Assembly: GCA_024128875.1 (NCBI GenBank)
Contig: JAMYFF010000001.1
Span: 310,001 to 374,000, forward strand
Length of the DNA: 64,000 bases
Direction of reading: 5' to 3'
Source of the DNA: Salinilacustrithrix flava
GTDB taxonomy: Bacteria; Actinomycetota; Acidimicrobiia; Acidimicrobiales; Salinilacustritrichaceae
A model generated the notes under the pieces. It was not told where the DNA came from and made no database searches. It saw nothing but the letters and a program-made list of their open reading frames with translations. The position numbers were made by a program, and so were the translations under genes. Shown here piece by piece: positions 48,845 to 57,707 of this stretch (position 1 is its first letter; each line of letters begins with the position of its first letter).

Positions 48845-50008
48845 ATGGCGAACTTCGGTGACTTCCAGGTCGGCATCTACCTCGACGGGATGATGAACGG
48901 CACCACGCCGGACCTCACCACCAACCTGGCCCGCATCGAGGACCAGGCGCGAGAGGTGCTGGAGCCCGAGGCGATGGGCTACATCGTCCCGAGCGCCGGC
49001 GACGGCGCCACCACCCGGGCCAACCGGGAGGCGTTCGATCGCTGGCGCATCATCCCGCGCATGCTCCGGGGCACGGCCGAGCGCGACCACTCGACGACCG
49101 TGCTCGGCACGGAGATGGCCGCGCCGGTGATGATCGCCCCGGTCGGCGTGCAGACCCTCGCCCACCCCCAGGGCGAGCTGGCCACCGCCCGGGCGGCCAC
49201 CGAGATGGGCCTCACCTACATCCACTCCACGGCCGCGTCGCACGACTTCGAGCAGGTGGCCGAGGCCAGCGGCGCCGGGTCCCGCTGGTACCAGCTGTAC
49301 TACCCGACCGATCCGGACGTGACCGAGAGCTTCCTCGAGCGGGCGAAGGCCAGCGGCTACGAGACCCTGGTCGTCACCCTCGACACCACGCTGCTCGGCT
49401 GGCGGCCGGCCGACCTCGACCGGGGCTTCCTGCCGTTCCTCTCCAACGTCGGCGTGGCCAACTACCTGTCCGACCCGGCCTTCCGCTCGAAGCTGGACCG
49501 CTCGCCGGAGGAGGACCCGGGCTCGGCCACGTTCCTGTGGGCCGGCATGTTCCCCAACCCCGGCCTCAGCCTCGCCGACCTCCCCTTCCTGCGGGAGCGC
49601 TGGGACGGCCCGATCGTGCTGAAGGGCATCATCCACCCCGACGACGCGCGGGCGGCGGTGGACGCCGGCGTGGAGGGCATCGTCGTGTCCAACCACGGCG
49701 GCCGCCAGGTCGACGGCGCCATGGGCTCCCTCGACGCCCTCCCCCGGGTGGTGGAGGCCGTCGGCGACCGGGCCACGATCCTGTTCGACTCCGGCATCCG
49801 CACCGGCACCGACGTCGTCAAGGCCCTGGCCCTCGGTGCCGAGGCCGTGCTGCTCGGCCGGCCCTTCCTCTACGGGCTGGCGCTGGACGGCCAGGCCGGC
49901 GTCGAGCACGTGCTTCGCTGCCTGCTCGCCGAGCTCGACCTGGCCCTCACCCTCGGCGGCTACCCGAGCATCGCCGACCTCGGCCCGGAGGCGCTCGAGC
50001 GCTTCTGA
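48845..50008 (+). CDS. FMN-dependent alpha-hydroxyacid oxidase (lactate 2-monooxygenase-like)
   Basis: A 387-aa TIM-barrel flavoprotein that oxidises L-2-hydroxyacids such as lactate or glycolate. FMN and substrate residues are visible: APVMIAPVGVQTLAHPQGE, YIHSTAASHDFEQVAEASG, VVTLDTTLLGWRPADL, IVLKGIIHPDDA (Lys), IVVSNHGGRQVDGAMG with the catalytic His and substrate Arg, and ILFDSGIRTGTDVVKALALG. The HGGRQ version matches the conserved family motif. The long N-terminal stretch and lack of signal place it near lactate 2-monooxygenases. Product fate unknown. Confidence 0.9.
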   Translation: MANFGDFQVGIYLDGMMNGTTPDLTTNLARIEDQAREVLEPEAMGYIVPSAGDGATTRANREAFDRWRIIPRMLRGTAERDHSTTVLGTEMAAPVMIAPVGVQTLAHPQGELATARAATEMGLTYIHSTAASHDFEQVAEASGAGSRWYQLYYPTDPDVTESFLERAKASGYETLVVTLDTTLLGWRPADLDRGFLPFLSNVGVANYLSDPAFRSKLDRSPEEDPGSATFLWAGMFPNPGLSLADLPFLRERWDGPIVLKGIIHPDDARAAVDAGVEGIVVSNHGGRQVDGAMGSLDALPRVVEAVGDRATILFDSGIRTGTDVVKALALGAEAVLLGRPFLYGLALDGQAGVEHVLRCLLAELDLALTLGGYPSIADLGPEALERF

Positions 50009-50024
50009 GCCGAGGGGCGACATG

Positions 50025-50885
50025 TCAGTCGACGTCGCGGCGCTGCACGAGGACGGCACCGATCACCAGGGCCGCGAGGACGTAGACCCAGAAGATCCCA
50101 GCGTGGGCCGCGTTGGACAGGCCGGCGGCGACGACGGCGTCGGGATCCAGGTCCGAGACGATCCCGAGCGACCGCCAGCCGGTGTCGAAGGGCACGAACC
50201 GGGAGAACTCGCCCGGGGCGAACCCGACGATGAGGCCCTCGACCACCAGCCACCACACGAGCAGGCCCGAGATGGCGCCGGCGCTGTGGCGGATCAGCAT
50301 CCCCACGCCCAGCCCGAGCACGGCCGAGCCGCAGACGTAGAGCAGGGCCCAGAGCCACATCGACGGCTTCCCGCTCGTGTCGCCGACCTCGAGCCCGCCG
50401 GCGAGGGCACCGGCGAACCCGGTGAGGAGACCGACCACACCCAGCGCCAGTCCGAAGGCGGTGGCGGCGACGGCCTTGCCGGCCACGACCGGCCAGCGTG
50501 CCGGCTGCGCCGTGAGTGCGCCGGCGAGGGTCCCGTGCTGGGCCTCGGCGCTGAACAGCAGGATGCCGGCGATGGCGGCCAGCACGGCGGTGAGCGCGGT
50601 CGAGCCGGCGGCGACCTCGGCGGCGTTCATGCCCTCGTCGGTGATGAACATGGCGGTGGCCCACGAGGTCAACAGGCCGACGACCACGGCCGCGGCGACG
50701 ATCGTCTTGTTCGTCCGCACGGTGGTGGACTTGATCCACTCGCTGCGCAGGACCGCCCGGAGCTGGGCGAGGTCTCGCCTGCGAGCAGGGGCCGCGACGA
50801 TGCGGTCGGTGGGGAGCGGGAGCTCGGTGGTGGTCATGGTGGGACCTTCTTCCGGAGTGGTGGTGGCGGTGGGTGGAGCGGTCAT
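50025..50885 (-). CDS. ABC-2 type transporter permease
   Basis: A 286-aa permease with about six helices (including TIVAAAVVVGLLTSWATAMF, TAVLAAIAGILLFSAEAQHG and the last, FWVYVLAALVIGAVLVQRRD). The cytoplasmic start contains LRAVLRSEWIKSTTVRTNK, a signature of actinobacterial ABC-2 exporters. It overlaps the ATPase stop by 4 bp when started at 50885; an ATG 16 codons later (50837) with a GAAGAAGG site is also possible. Partner of the ATPase at 50882-51601. Confidence 0.87.
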   Translation of the reverse strand: MTAPPTATTTPEEGPTMTTTELPLPTDRIVAAPARRRDLAQLRAVLRSEWIKSTTVRTNKTIVAAAVVVGLLTSWATAMFITDEGMNAAEVAAGSTALTAVLAAIAGILLFSAEAQHGTLAGALTAQPARWPVVAGKAVAATAFGLALGVVGLLTGFAGALAGGLEVGDTSGKPSMWLWALLYVCGSAVLGLGVGMLIRHSAGAISGLLVWWLVVEGLIVGFAPGEFSRFVPFDTGWRSLGIVSDLDPDAVVAAGLSNAAHAGIFWVYVLAALVIGAVLVQRRDVD

Positions 50886-51601
50886 GCGGAGGCGAACTCG
50901 GCGGCGCCGGCGGTCATCTCGAGGAGGCTGTCCTCGAGCGACTGCCCGGTCCGGGCGGTGAGGGAGTCGACGGTCTCGGCGGCGATGAGCCGGCCGCCGC
51001 CGACCACAACGAGGTCGTCGGCGAAGCGGGCCAGCTCGGCGATGAGGTGGCTGGACACGAAGACCGTGCCGCCGGCATCGGCGAAGGCGCGCAGGTGGTG
51101 CCGCATCCAGCGGATGCCGTCGGGGTCGAGACCGTTGGACGGCTCGTCGAGCAGGAGGACCCGGGGGTCCCCCAGCAGCGCGGTGGCCAGCGCCAGCCGC
51201 TGGCGCATGCCGAGGGAGAAGCCGCCGGCCTTGTCGTCGGCCACGCTCTCGAGACCGACGTCAGCGAGCACCTCGTCCACCCGGCGGGCCGGGATGCCGC
51301 TCAGGGCAGCGCTGGCCCGCAGGTGGTTCCGGGCGGTGCGGCCCGGGTGCATGCAGCGGGCATCGAGGACCGAACCGACCATGCGGGCCGGGTGCTGGAG
51401 GTCGCCGTAGCGGATGCCGTCGTAGCGGACCTCGCCACGGTCGGGTCGGGTGAGCCCGACCATCATCCGCATGGTGGTGGACTTGCCGGCACCGTTCGGG
51501 CCGACGAAGCCGGTGACCCGGCCGGCGGCCAGGTCGAAGCCGAGGTCGTCGACGGCGATCCGGTCGCCGTAGTGCTTGGTGAGTCCGGTGACGGTGATCA
51601 T
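50882..51601 (-). CDS. ABC transporter ATP-binding protein (ABC-2 type)
   Basis: A 239-aa ATPase: Walker A FVGPNGAGKSTTMR at about 32-45, Q-loop replaced by VGSVLDARCMHPGRTARNHL typical of BcrA-like ATPases, signature GFSLGMRQRLALATALLG, Walker B VLLLDEPSNGLDPDG and H-loop FVSSHLI. It works with the permease that overlaps its 3' end. The gene overlaps the upstream 82-aa gene by 4 bp. Such two-component exporters often confer self-protection or lipid export. Confidence 0.93.
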   Translation of the reverse strand: MITVTGLTKHYGDRIAVDDLGFDLAAGRVTGFVGPNGAGKSTTMRMMVGLTRPDRGEVRYDGIRYGDLQHPARMVGSVLDARCMHPGRTARNHLRASAALSGIPARRVDEVLADVGLESVADDKAGGFSLGMRQRLALATALLGDPRVLLLDEPSNGLDPDGIRWMRHHLRAFADAGGTVFVSSHLIAELARFADDLVVVGGGRLIAAETVDSLTARTGQSLEDSLLEMTAGAAEFASA

Positions 51602-51846
51602 GTCTGTGCTCCGTGGGTGGTGGGGGCGTCAGGGGTGGGGGCGGGCCCGATCGAGACCACGTCGACGTTCACCGACGTGAGGTGGGCGAGGACGCCGTGC
51701 AGATGCGACCGGTCGCCGATCTCCCCGACGAGGCGGGTGACGCCGTCACTCCCGTGGTCGAAGGTGAAGGCGTCGAGCAGCGGCCGCAGGAGCCGGGCGC
51801 TGGGCCGGCCCCGCAGGACGATCTCGTAGGTGGTCGTGGCGGGCAT
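51598..51846 (-). CDS. Small conserved-type protein heading the ABC operon
   Basis: An 82-aa protein with alternating pattern TTYEIVLRGRPSARLLRPLLDAF, DGVTRLVGEIGDRSHLHGVLAHLTSV and NVDVVSIGP. The YEI-VRG ... LxGxxxDxxxLHGVL layout recalls short ferredoxin-like-fold proteins I know from other actinobacterial operons without assigned function. It may sense a ligand or modulate the exporter. GATGGT lies 6 nt before the ATG at 51846. Overlaps the ATPase start by 4 bp. Confidence 0.7.
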   Translation of the reverse strand: MPATTTYEIVLRGRPSARLLRPLLDAFTFDHGSDGVTRLVGEIGDRSHLHGVLAHLTSVNVDVVSIGPAPTPDAPTTHGAQT

Positions 51847-51894
51847 GGGGCCACCATCCCGCTGCCCCGGACGGGAGCGCCTCATCCACCCCGC

Positions 51895-51914
51895 CATCTC
51901 ATCCGGGTGAGATG
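51895..51914. promoter_or_regulatory. Dyad CATCTCA-TCCGGG-TGAGATG between ABC operon and LuxR regulator
   Basis: Perfect 7-bp arms flank a 6-bp centre in the 88-bp divergent gap. The dyad ends 6 bp before the TAGGGT element of the regulator, so it covers the -35 site. It is the obvious candidate site for the regulator or an accessory factor. Confidence 0.6.
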
Positions 51915-51920
51915 CGACCG

Positions 51921-51926
51921 TAGGGT
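51921..51926 (+). promoter_or_regulatory. -10-like element for the MalT-like regulator
   Basis: TAGGGT lies 8 nt before the ATG at 51935 and 6 bp after the dyad. Confidence 0.5.
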
Positions 51927-51934
51927 GACCAGCG

Positions 51935-54130
51935 ATGACCGAGGACTGGCAGCCGGGCCTCGCCGCCACCAAGGTGCAGCCGCCCGCGCCGCCCCGGCAC
52001 CTGGTGCACCGGTCCCGGCTCGACGACGCCCTCGACGCCGCGCTCGACCGCCACGTCCCGCTGGTCCTGGTGAGCGCGCCGGCCGGTTCGGGCAAGACCA
52101 CGCTCCTGGCTGCCTGGCTCGCCACCCGGTCCGAGGCGGTGGCCTGGCTGCAGGTCGAGGAACCCGACTCCGACCCGGCCCGGTTCTGGTCCTACCTCGC
52201 CCGGGCGATCGGTCGGACCCAGCCCGCGCTCGGCGCCGAGCTCCAGCCGGTGATCGCCGGATCGCGCGGCGACGGCGACGCAGTGGTCCCGGAGCTGGTC
52301 AACCGGCTGGCCGACCTCGGCGAACCCCTCCTGCTCGTGATCGACGACTACCACCTCGTCGACGACGAGCGGATCCACCGGGGCGTGGAGCGCCTCGTCG
52401 ACCTCTGCCCGCCGCAGGTCACGGTCGTCCTCGCCACCCGCATGGATCCGCCGTTCCGGATCGGTCGGCTGCGCGTCCGCAACCAGGTGGCCGAGGTCCG
52501 CGCCGACGACCTCCGGTTCGTCCCCGAGGAGGCCGCCGGGCTGCTCGGCGACACCACGTCCCCCCTCGCCCCCGAGCTGCTCGCCGAGCTGTGCGGACGC
52601 ACCGAGGGCTGGGCCGCCGGGCTCGTGCTCGCCGGGCTCTCCCTCCAGCGCGCCGACGACCCGCAGTCCTTCGTCGCTGCGTTCCGGGGCGACGATCACC
52701 TGGTCGTGGAGTACCTCCGCGACGAGCTGCTCACCGGCCTCGCCGACGACGACCACCGGCGCCTGCTCGAGACATCGGTCCTCGACGAGCTGAGCGGCGA
52801 GCTGGTCGACGCCGTGACGGGCACGCACGGCGGTGCCGAATGGCTCCGGGAGACGGCGCGGTCCAACCAGCTGCTGGTGGCCCTCGACCGCACCGGGACG
52901 TGGTTCCGCTACCACCGCCTCCTCCGCGACCTGCTCCACCTCGAGGCGGAGGCGTCCATGCCGGACCACCTCCCCGAGCTCCACCGGCGCGCCGCCACCT
53001 GGTTCGAGGCCGCCGACGACCACGGCCGAGCCATCGCGCACCGCCTCGCCGCTGACGACCTCGACGGCGCCGCCCGGCTGCTGCACGTCCTCGGTCCCCG
53101 GTTGCTGCGGGCCGGTCAGGTCGAGACGCTCAGCGGGTTGCTGACCCGTCTGGGCGAGGTCGCCCGCGCGGACGTGGGTTGCGCGGTCCTGGCTGGCTGG
53201 TGCGCGTTCCTCGGCGGTCGCTACGCCGAGACCGAGCAGTGGCTCGGCGTCGTGCTGGGACTGGAGCCCGCCGGTTTCCCGGCATCCACGTCGCTGCGCA
53301 TCAACCTCTCCCTGGCGACCGGTGACGTCACCGGCGCGCTCGACGTGGCGAGGGCTGTGCTGCCTGCGTGCCTGCGTGACGGCGGCCCGGCGGAGCTGGC
53401 CACCGCCGTGGGCGCCGCCCACGGCTGGGCCGGCATGGTCGACGAGGCCCGCGCTGCCCTCGAGGTCGCGGCGGCCGGTGCCGACGCCACGCACAACCGG
53501 TCGGCCCAGACCGTCTCCCTCGTCCACCGCTGCGTGGCCGAGCTCGAGCACAGCGCTCCCGCCGTCGCCCACCGGGCCGCGCAGGTGGCGATCGACACGG
53601 CCGAGCGGTTCGGCCTGGCCGGCTACCACGGCGTGGCGCCCGCGTTCGCCGTCCGGGCCCGCACGGCCGACGACGAGGCGCCGGCCCGCGACGACGTCGC
53701 GTTCGCGCTGGCCAGCGCCCGTCGTTCCTCCACCCCGCTCGCCTTCGGCTTCGTCCTCGCCCTGTGCGGCGACACGCTCCTCGACCTCGGCGACGACGCC
53801 GGCGCGGTCCTGCTCGACGAGGCCCACTCGGTGCTCGACCGCTGCCCGGACCCCGGCATCGCCGGCCGCCACCTCGCCCGGGCCGAGGCCCGCCACGGCA
53901 CCCCGACCTCCCGACCTGCGCCGGCCGCCGGCCTGGTCGAGCAGCTCACCGACCGGGAGCTGGCCGTGCTGCGCTACCTGCCGAGCGGGCTGAGCCAGCG
54001 CGACATCGCCCGGGAGCTCTACGTGTCGATCAACACCGTGCGCACCCACTGCCGGGCCATCTACCGCAAGCTCGGCGTCGGCGACCGCCGCGCGGCGGTG
54101 CAGGCGGCCCGGGACCACCGGCTGCTCTGA
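51935..54130 (+). CDS. MalT-like LuxR-family STAND transcriptional regulator
   Basis: A 731-aa signal-transduction ATPase. Residues 1-60 hold the family opening TKVQPPAPPRHLVHRSRL and Walker A SAPAGSGKTT (48-57). Walker B is LLLVIDDYHLVDDERI. The ARID-like region has RTEGWAAGLVLAGLSL. TPR-like helices follow, and the C-terminal LuxR HTH (LTDRELAVLRYLPSGLSQRDI, ELYVSINTVRTHCRAIYRKL) ends the protein. It is slightly shorter than MalT (about 900 aa). The likely target is the divergent ABC operon across the dyad at 51895-51914. Confidence 0.92.
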   Translation: MTEDWQPGLAATKVQPPAPPRHLVHRSRLDDALDAALDRHVPLVLVSAPAGSGKTTLLAAWLATRSEAVAWLQVEEPDSDPARFWSYLARAIGRTQPALGAELQPVIAGSRGDGDAVVPELVNRLADLGEPLLLVIDDYHLVDDERIHRGVERLVDLCPPQVTVVLATRMDPPFRIGRLRVRNQVAEVRADDLRFVPEEAAGLLGDTTSPLAPELLAELCGRTEGWAAGLVLAGLSLQRADDPQSFVAAFRGDDHLVVEYLRDELLTGLADDDHRRLLETSVLDELSGELVDAVTGTHGGAEWLRETARSNQLLVALDRTGTWFRYHRLLRDLLHLEAEASMPDHLPELHRRAATWFEAADDHGRAIAHRLAADDLDGAARLLHVLGPRLLRAGQVETLSGLLTRLGEVARADVGCAVLAGWCAFLGGRYAETEQWLGVVLGLEPAGFPASTSLRINLSLATGDVTGALDVARAVLPACLRDGGPAELATAVGAAHGWAGMVDEARAALEVAAAGADATHNRSAQTVSLVHRCVAELEHSAPAVAHRAAQVAIDTAERFGLAGYHGVAPAFAVRARTADDEAPARDDVAFALASARRSSTPLAFGFVLALCGDTLLDLGDDAGAVLLDEAHSVLDRCPDPGIAGRHLARAEARHGTPTSRPAPAAGLVEQLTDRELAVLRYLPSGLSQRDIARELYVSINTVRTHCRAIYRKLGVGDRRAAVQAARDHRLL

Positions 54131-54144
54131 CCTCCGTCACCCCG

Positions 54145-54150
54145 TACGAT
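54145..54150 (+). promoter_or_regulatory. -10-like element for the glycolate-oxidase-type gene
   Basis: TACGAT lies 8 nt before the ATG at 54159, in the 28-bp gap after the regulator gene. Confidence 0.5.
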
Positions 54151-54158
54151 CCGCGGAC

Positions 54159-55556
54159 ATGGCCGAGCCGGGGACCGTGGACGTCGTCGAGGTGCTGCGG
54201 GGCGTCGTGCCCGAGCAGCTGGTCCGCAGCGGGGCGGATGCCGGCGACGACTTCCACCACGACGAGGCGCTCGGCATCGACCCGGTGGTCCCCGCCGCCG
54301 TGGTCACGCCCGAGACCGAGGAGCAGGTGGCGGCCGTCCTCGCCGCCTGCGACGCGAACGGCATCCCCGTCACCGCCCGGGGCAGCGGCACCGGCCTGTC
54401 CGGTGCGGCCATCCCCCGCCCGGACGGCGCCGTGATCGCCTTCGACCGGATGGCCGAGATCATCGAGATCGACGAGGACAACCTGGTGGCGGTCGTGCAA
54501 CCGGGCGTCACGCTCGACCAGCTCGACCAGGCGCTCGCACCTCGGGGGCTCGTCTACCCGGTGTTCCCCGGCGAGTACAGCGCCAGCCTCGGCGGCAACG
54601 TGGCCACCAACGCCGGCGGCATGCGGGCCGTGAAGTACGGCGTCACCCGCCACCAGGTGCTCGGCCTGCGCGCCGTGCTGCCGTCGGGCGAGGTCGTCAC
54701 CACCGGCGGCAAGTTCGTGAAGGGCTCCACCGGGTACGACCTCACCCAGCTCATCGTCGGCTCGGAGGGCACCCTCGCCGTGGTCACGCAGGCGATCCTC
54801 AAGCTCTACCCGCGCCCCGAGCACCGGGCCACGGTGCTCGCCCCGTTCACCACCCTCGACCAGGTCACCGCGGCCGTGCCCGCCATCGTCAAGAGCGGCA
54901 TCGGCCCGATGATCCTCGAGTACATCGACATGCTCACGATGTCGGGCATCGAGAACACCCTCGGCGTGGAGGTCGGCGTGCCCGAGGACATCAAGGCGAC
55001 CGCCCTCGCCTACCTGGTGGTCCAGCTCGAGGATCGCCACGAGGACCGGCTCGAGAGCGACATCCAGGCGCTGGCCGAGCTGGTCGCCGACCTGGGGGCC
55101 ATCGACGTGTACGTGCTCCCGTCCAACGCCGCCACCCAGCTGATCGAAGCCCGGGAGAAGGCGTTCTGGCTGGCGAAGGGCGCCGGCGCCGACGACATCA
55201 TCGACGTCGTGGTGCCCCGGGCGTCGATCGACTCGTTCCTCACCGCCGTGTCGGAGCTCGCCCAGGCGAAGGGGACCTTCATCGCCGGCTGCGGCCACGC
55301 CGGCGACGGCAACGTGCACCTGTCGGTGTTCCAGCCCGACCCCGACGTGCGGTACGAGATGATGCTGGAGCTGTTCCGCCTCGGCATGGACCACGGCGGG
55401 GCGATCTCGGGCGAGCACGGCCTCGGTCGCACGAAGGCCAAGTACTGGCTGGAGCTGGAGGACCCGACCAAGGTCGCGCTCATGCGACGCATCAAGGCAG
55501 CGTTCGACCCCAACGGGATCCTCAACCCCGGGGCGCTGTTCGGCGAAACGGGCTAG
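54159..55556 (+). CDS. FAD-binding oxidoreductase, glycolate oxidase GlcD / D-lactate dehydrogenase type
   Basis: A 465-aa flavoprotein with a VAO-type FAD domain and FAD-oxidase C domain. FAD contacts: VTARGSGTGLSGAAIP, NVATNAGGMRAVKYGVTRHQ, FVKGSTGYDLTQLIVGSEGT. The C-terminal part has FIAGCGHAGDGNVHLSVF with the conserved metal His pair, and GAISGEHGLGRTK. Oxidises D-2-hydroxyacids such as glycolate or D-lactate with transfer to the respiratory chain. No Fe-S subunit (GlcF) is next to it. Could complement the L-hydroxyacid oxidase at 48.8 kb. Its stop overlaps the convergent SulP gene by 4 bp. Confidence 0.92.
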   Translation: MAEPGTVDVVEVLRGVVPEQLVRSGADAGDDFHHDEALGIDPVVPAAVVTPETEEQVAAVLAACDANGIPVTARGSGTGLSGAAIPRPDGAVIAFDRMAEIIEIDEDNLVAVVQPGVTLDQLDQALAPRGLVYPVFPGEYSASLGGNVATNAGGMRAVKYGVTRHQVLGLRAVLPSGEVVTTGGKFVKGSTGYDLTQLIVGSEGTLAVVTQAILKLYPRPEHRATVLAPFTTLDQVTAAVPAIVKSGIGPMILEYIDMLTMSGIENTLGVEVGVPEDIKATALAYLVVQLEDRHEDRLESDIQALAELVADLGAIDVYVLPSNAATQLIEAREKAFWLAKGAGADDIIDVVVPRASIDSFLTAVSELAQAKGTFIAGCGHAGDGNVHLSVFQPDPDVRYEMMLELFRLGMDHGGAISGEHGLGRTKAKYWLELEDPTKVALMRRIKAAFDPNGILNPGALFGETG

Positions 55557-57271
55557 GACCCCGCCCGGTCGCGGTAGGCGCGCACCGCAGCGTTGATCGT
55601 CGGGAACGACACGAGCGGTCCGGTGGGCACGAGCAGGCCGGCGCGGTCCAGCACGCCGAGCACGGGATCGATCGCCCGGGCCACCGCCACGACGGCGACG
55701 TCGGCCTCCTCCATGTCCTCGAGCAGCTCGCGCAGGGAGTCGACCGCGGTGGTGTCGAGGCTGCCCACCCCCTCGAAGTCGAGCACCAACCACTCCTCCC
55801 GGCCGACGTTGTCCTCCAGCACCTGCTCGACGCGTGCCCGGAACCGGCCGGCGTTCATGAAGAACAGCGGGGCGTCGAAGCGGTAGACGAGCAGGCCCGG
55901 CTCGGTCATCGCATCGGGGTAGGCGTCCACGTCGACCCAGCCGTCGAGGCCGGCCAGGTCACCCAGCACGGCGTCGTGGGGCCGGGCCATGTGCGAGAGC
56001 GCGGCGAGCACCGACAGCACGACGGCGACGACCACCCCGACGAGGACGTCGAAGACGATGACGCCGAGCGTGGTCGCCACGGCGATCGCCGCGTCGGTGC
56101 GGCTCACCCGCCACAGGTCCCGGAACCCCGGCGCGTCGATGATGGCGAGTGCGGCGGCGATGATCACCGCGGCCAGGGCCGGCCGGGGGATGTGCTCCAG
56201 CAGGGACCGCCCTGCCGTCAGCGACACGACGACCGACGCTGCAGCGATGAGCGACACGAGCTGGGTGGTGGAACCGAGCGACGCCGGGACCGCTGTGCGG
56301 CTGGCGCTGGAGGACACCGGGAAGCCCTGCGAGAGCCCGGCGCTCAGGTTGGTGAGGCCGAGGGCGAGCAGCTCCTGGTTGGCGTCGATCGGGGCGGCCT
56401 CGGGGTCCCGCCGCCGGGCGGCGATCGAGCGGGCGGTGAGCAGGTTGTCGGTGAAGCCCACGAGGGCGACGCCGGCGGCGACGGGGAGCAGCGCGGCCAT
56501 GTCGGACCAGGACACGTCGGGCACCGCCGGCGTCGGGAGGCCGGCCGGGATCGCGCCGATGAGGGCGATGCCGTCGGCGTCGAGGTCCAGCAGCGCCACC
56601 ACCACGCCGGCACCGACCACCCCGATGAGCGCGCCCGGGAGCTGGGGCGCCCACCGTCGCAGCCCGACGATCACGCCGAGCGCGGCGGCCCCCACCACGA
56701 GGGTGGGCCAGTGGATGTCGCCCAGCTCGCCCAGCAGCTCGGCGAACCGGGGGAAGAAGGTGTCGCCCTCGATGTCCACGCCGGTGAACCCGGCGATCTG
56801 GCTGCTGAGCAGGGTGAGCCCGACGCCGGTGATGTAGCCGACCAGCACCGGCTTGGAGAGCAGCGACGACACGAACCCGAGGCGCACCACGGCAGCGGCG
56901 ATGCAGATCGCGGCCACGACCAGGGCGAGCGCGGCCATGAGCGCCAGGTACCGGCCCGGGTCACCGGCGGCGATCGCGCCGACCCCGGTGGCGGCGAGGA
57001 TGGCGGTGCCGGGCTCGGGCCCGACCCCGAGGTGGCGGCTGGTCCCGACCAGCGCGTAGATGACCAGCGCCCCGATGACGGCGTAGAACCCCGTGACCGG
57101 CGGCATCCCGGCCAGCTCGGCGTAGGCCATCGACTGGGGGATGAGCATGGCGCCGACGGTGAGCCCGCCGAAGACGTCCGTGCGCAGCCAGGGTCGCCGG
57201 TAGGCGCGCAGGACGGCGAGGCCCGGCAGCAGCCGCGCACCGAGGCTGCGGGGTGCGGACGTCGCCGGCAT
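55553..57271 (-). CDS. SulP family inorganic anion transporter with STAS domain
   Basis: A 572-aa SLC26/SulP carrier with 12-14 helices and a C-terminal cytoplasmic STAS domain (about 440-555, WLVLDFEGVGSLDTTAVDSLRELL). Family signature near the N-terminus: AGLTVGAMLIPQSMAYAELAGMPPVTGFYA is present here as GLTVGAMLIPQSMAYAELAG, followed by PPVTGFYAVIGALVIYALVG. Transports sulfate, bicarbonate or other anions, often with sodium or protons. ATG at 57271 is preferred to the GTG at 57280 because that GTG lies inside the TACGGTG promoter hexamer. Divergent from the cupin gene. Confidence 0.93.
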   Translation of the reverse strand: MPATSAPRSLGARLLPGLAVLRAYRRPWLRTDVFGGLTVGAMLIPQSMAYAELAGMPPVTGFYAVIGALVIYALVGTSRHLGVGPEPGTAILAATGVGAIAAGDPGRYLALMAALALVVAAICIAAAVVRLGFVSSLLSKPVLVGYITGVGLTLLSSQIAGFTGVDIEGDTFFPRFAELLGELGDIHWPTLVVGAAALGVIVGLRRWAPQLPGALIGVVGAGVVVALLDLDADGIALIGAIPAGLPTPAVPDVSWSDMAALLPVAAGVALVGFTDNLLTARSIAARRRDPEAAPIDANQELLALGLTNLSAGLSQGFPVSSSASRTAVPASLGSTTQLVSLIAAASVVVSLTAGRSLLEHIPRPALAAVIIAAALAIIDAPGFRDLWRVSRTDAAIAVATTLGVIVFDVLVGVVVAVVLSVLAALSHMARPHDAVLGDLAGLDGWVDVDAYPDAMTEPGLLVYRFDAPLFFMNAGRFRARVEQVLEDNVGREEWLVLDFEGVGSLDTTAVDSLRELLEDMEEADVAVVAVARAIDPVLGVLDRAGLLVPTGPLVSFPTINAAVRAYRDRAGS

Positions 57272-57278
57272 CGCGCTC

Positions 57279-57284
57279 ACCGTA
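57279..57284 (-). promoter_or_regulatory. -10-like element for the SulP gene
   Basis: TACGGT on the minus strand lies 7 nt before the ATG at 57271. It is 10 bp from the divergent cupin element. Confidence 0.5.
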
Positions 57285-57294
57285 CGGCTCGGGG

Positions 57295-57300
57295 TACCGT
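57295..57300 (+). promoter_or_regulatory. -10-like element for the cupin gene (leaderless)
   Basis: TACCGT lies 6 nt before the ATG at 57307. The -35 region would lie within the SulP 5' coding end. Confidence 0.5.
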
Positions 57301-57306
57301 CCGACC

Positions 57307-57690
57307 ATGGCGTCCGATCCCCTGGTGGAACCGATCGAGGGCGGCGAGCACCAGTCCTTCGCCGGCATCGACATCGACCTGTTCGCGGTGGGCGACGCCC
57401 GGGTGAAGCGGTTGGTCTACGGCGTCGGCGGCAAGTGGTCCGAGCACGTGAAGCCCCACGTCGGCACCGACTTCTGCGAGCACGCCCACGTCGGCTTCCT
57501 GGCCAAGGGGCGCCTGGCCGGCGAGTACCCCGACGGCTGCACCTTCGACTTCACCGCACCCATCGGCGTGCACATCGACCCCGGTCACGACAGCTGGGTG
57601 GTGGGCGACGAGCCGGCCGTGCTCATCGAGATCGACTTCGGCCCCGACACCGTCGAGCGCCTCGGCATCCCCGGCACGCACTCGCACTGA
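57307..57690 (+). CDS. Cupin-domain protein
   Basis: A 127-aa single-domain cupin-like beta barrel. CEHAHVGFLAKGRLAGEYPDG corresponds to the first cupin motif (G..HxH..xE..yVLxG), and PIGVHIDPGHDSWVVGDEPAVLIEIDF to the second (P.G..H.....). HxH in CEHAH plus a His at about residue 86 give a possible metal site. The C-terminus ends in HSH. Function unknown. It stands before the dimethylformamidase-like gene with a 24-bp gap. Confidence 0.7.
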   Translation: MASDPLVEPIEGGEHQSFAGIDIDLFAVGDARVKRLVYGVGGKWSEHVKPHVGTDFCEHAHVGFLAKGRLAGEYPDGCTFDFTAPIGVHIDPGHDSWVVGDEPAVLIEIDFGPDTVERLGIPGTHSH

Positions 57691-57701
57691 CCCCGATCTG
57701 G

Positions 57702-57707
57702 CAGGGT
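57702..57707 (+). promoter_or_regulatory. -10-like element for the dimethylformamidase-like gene
   Basis: CAGGGT lies 7 nt before the ATG at 57715. It overlaps an in-frame GTG at 57706, which argues for the ATG as start. Confidence 0.4.
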
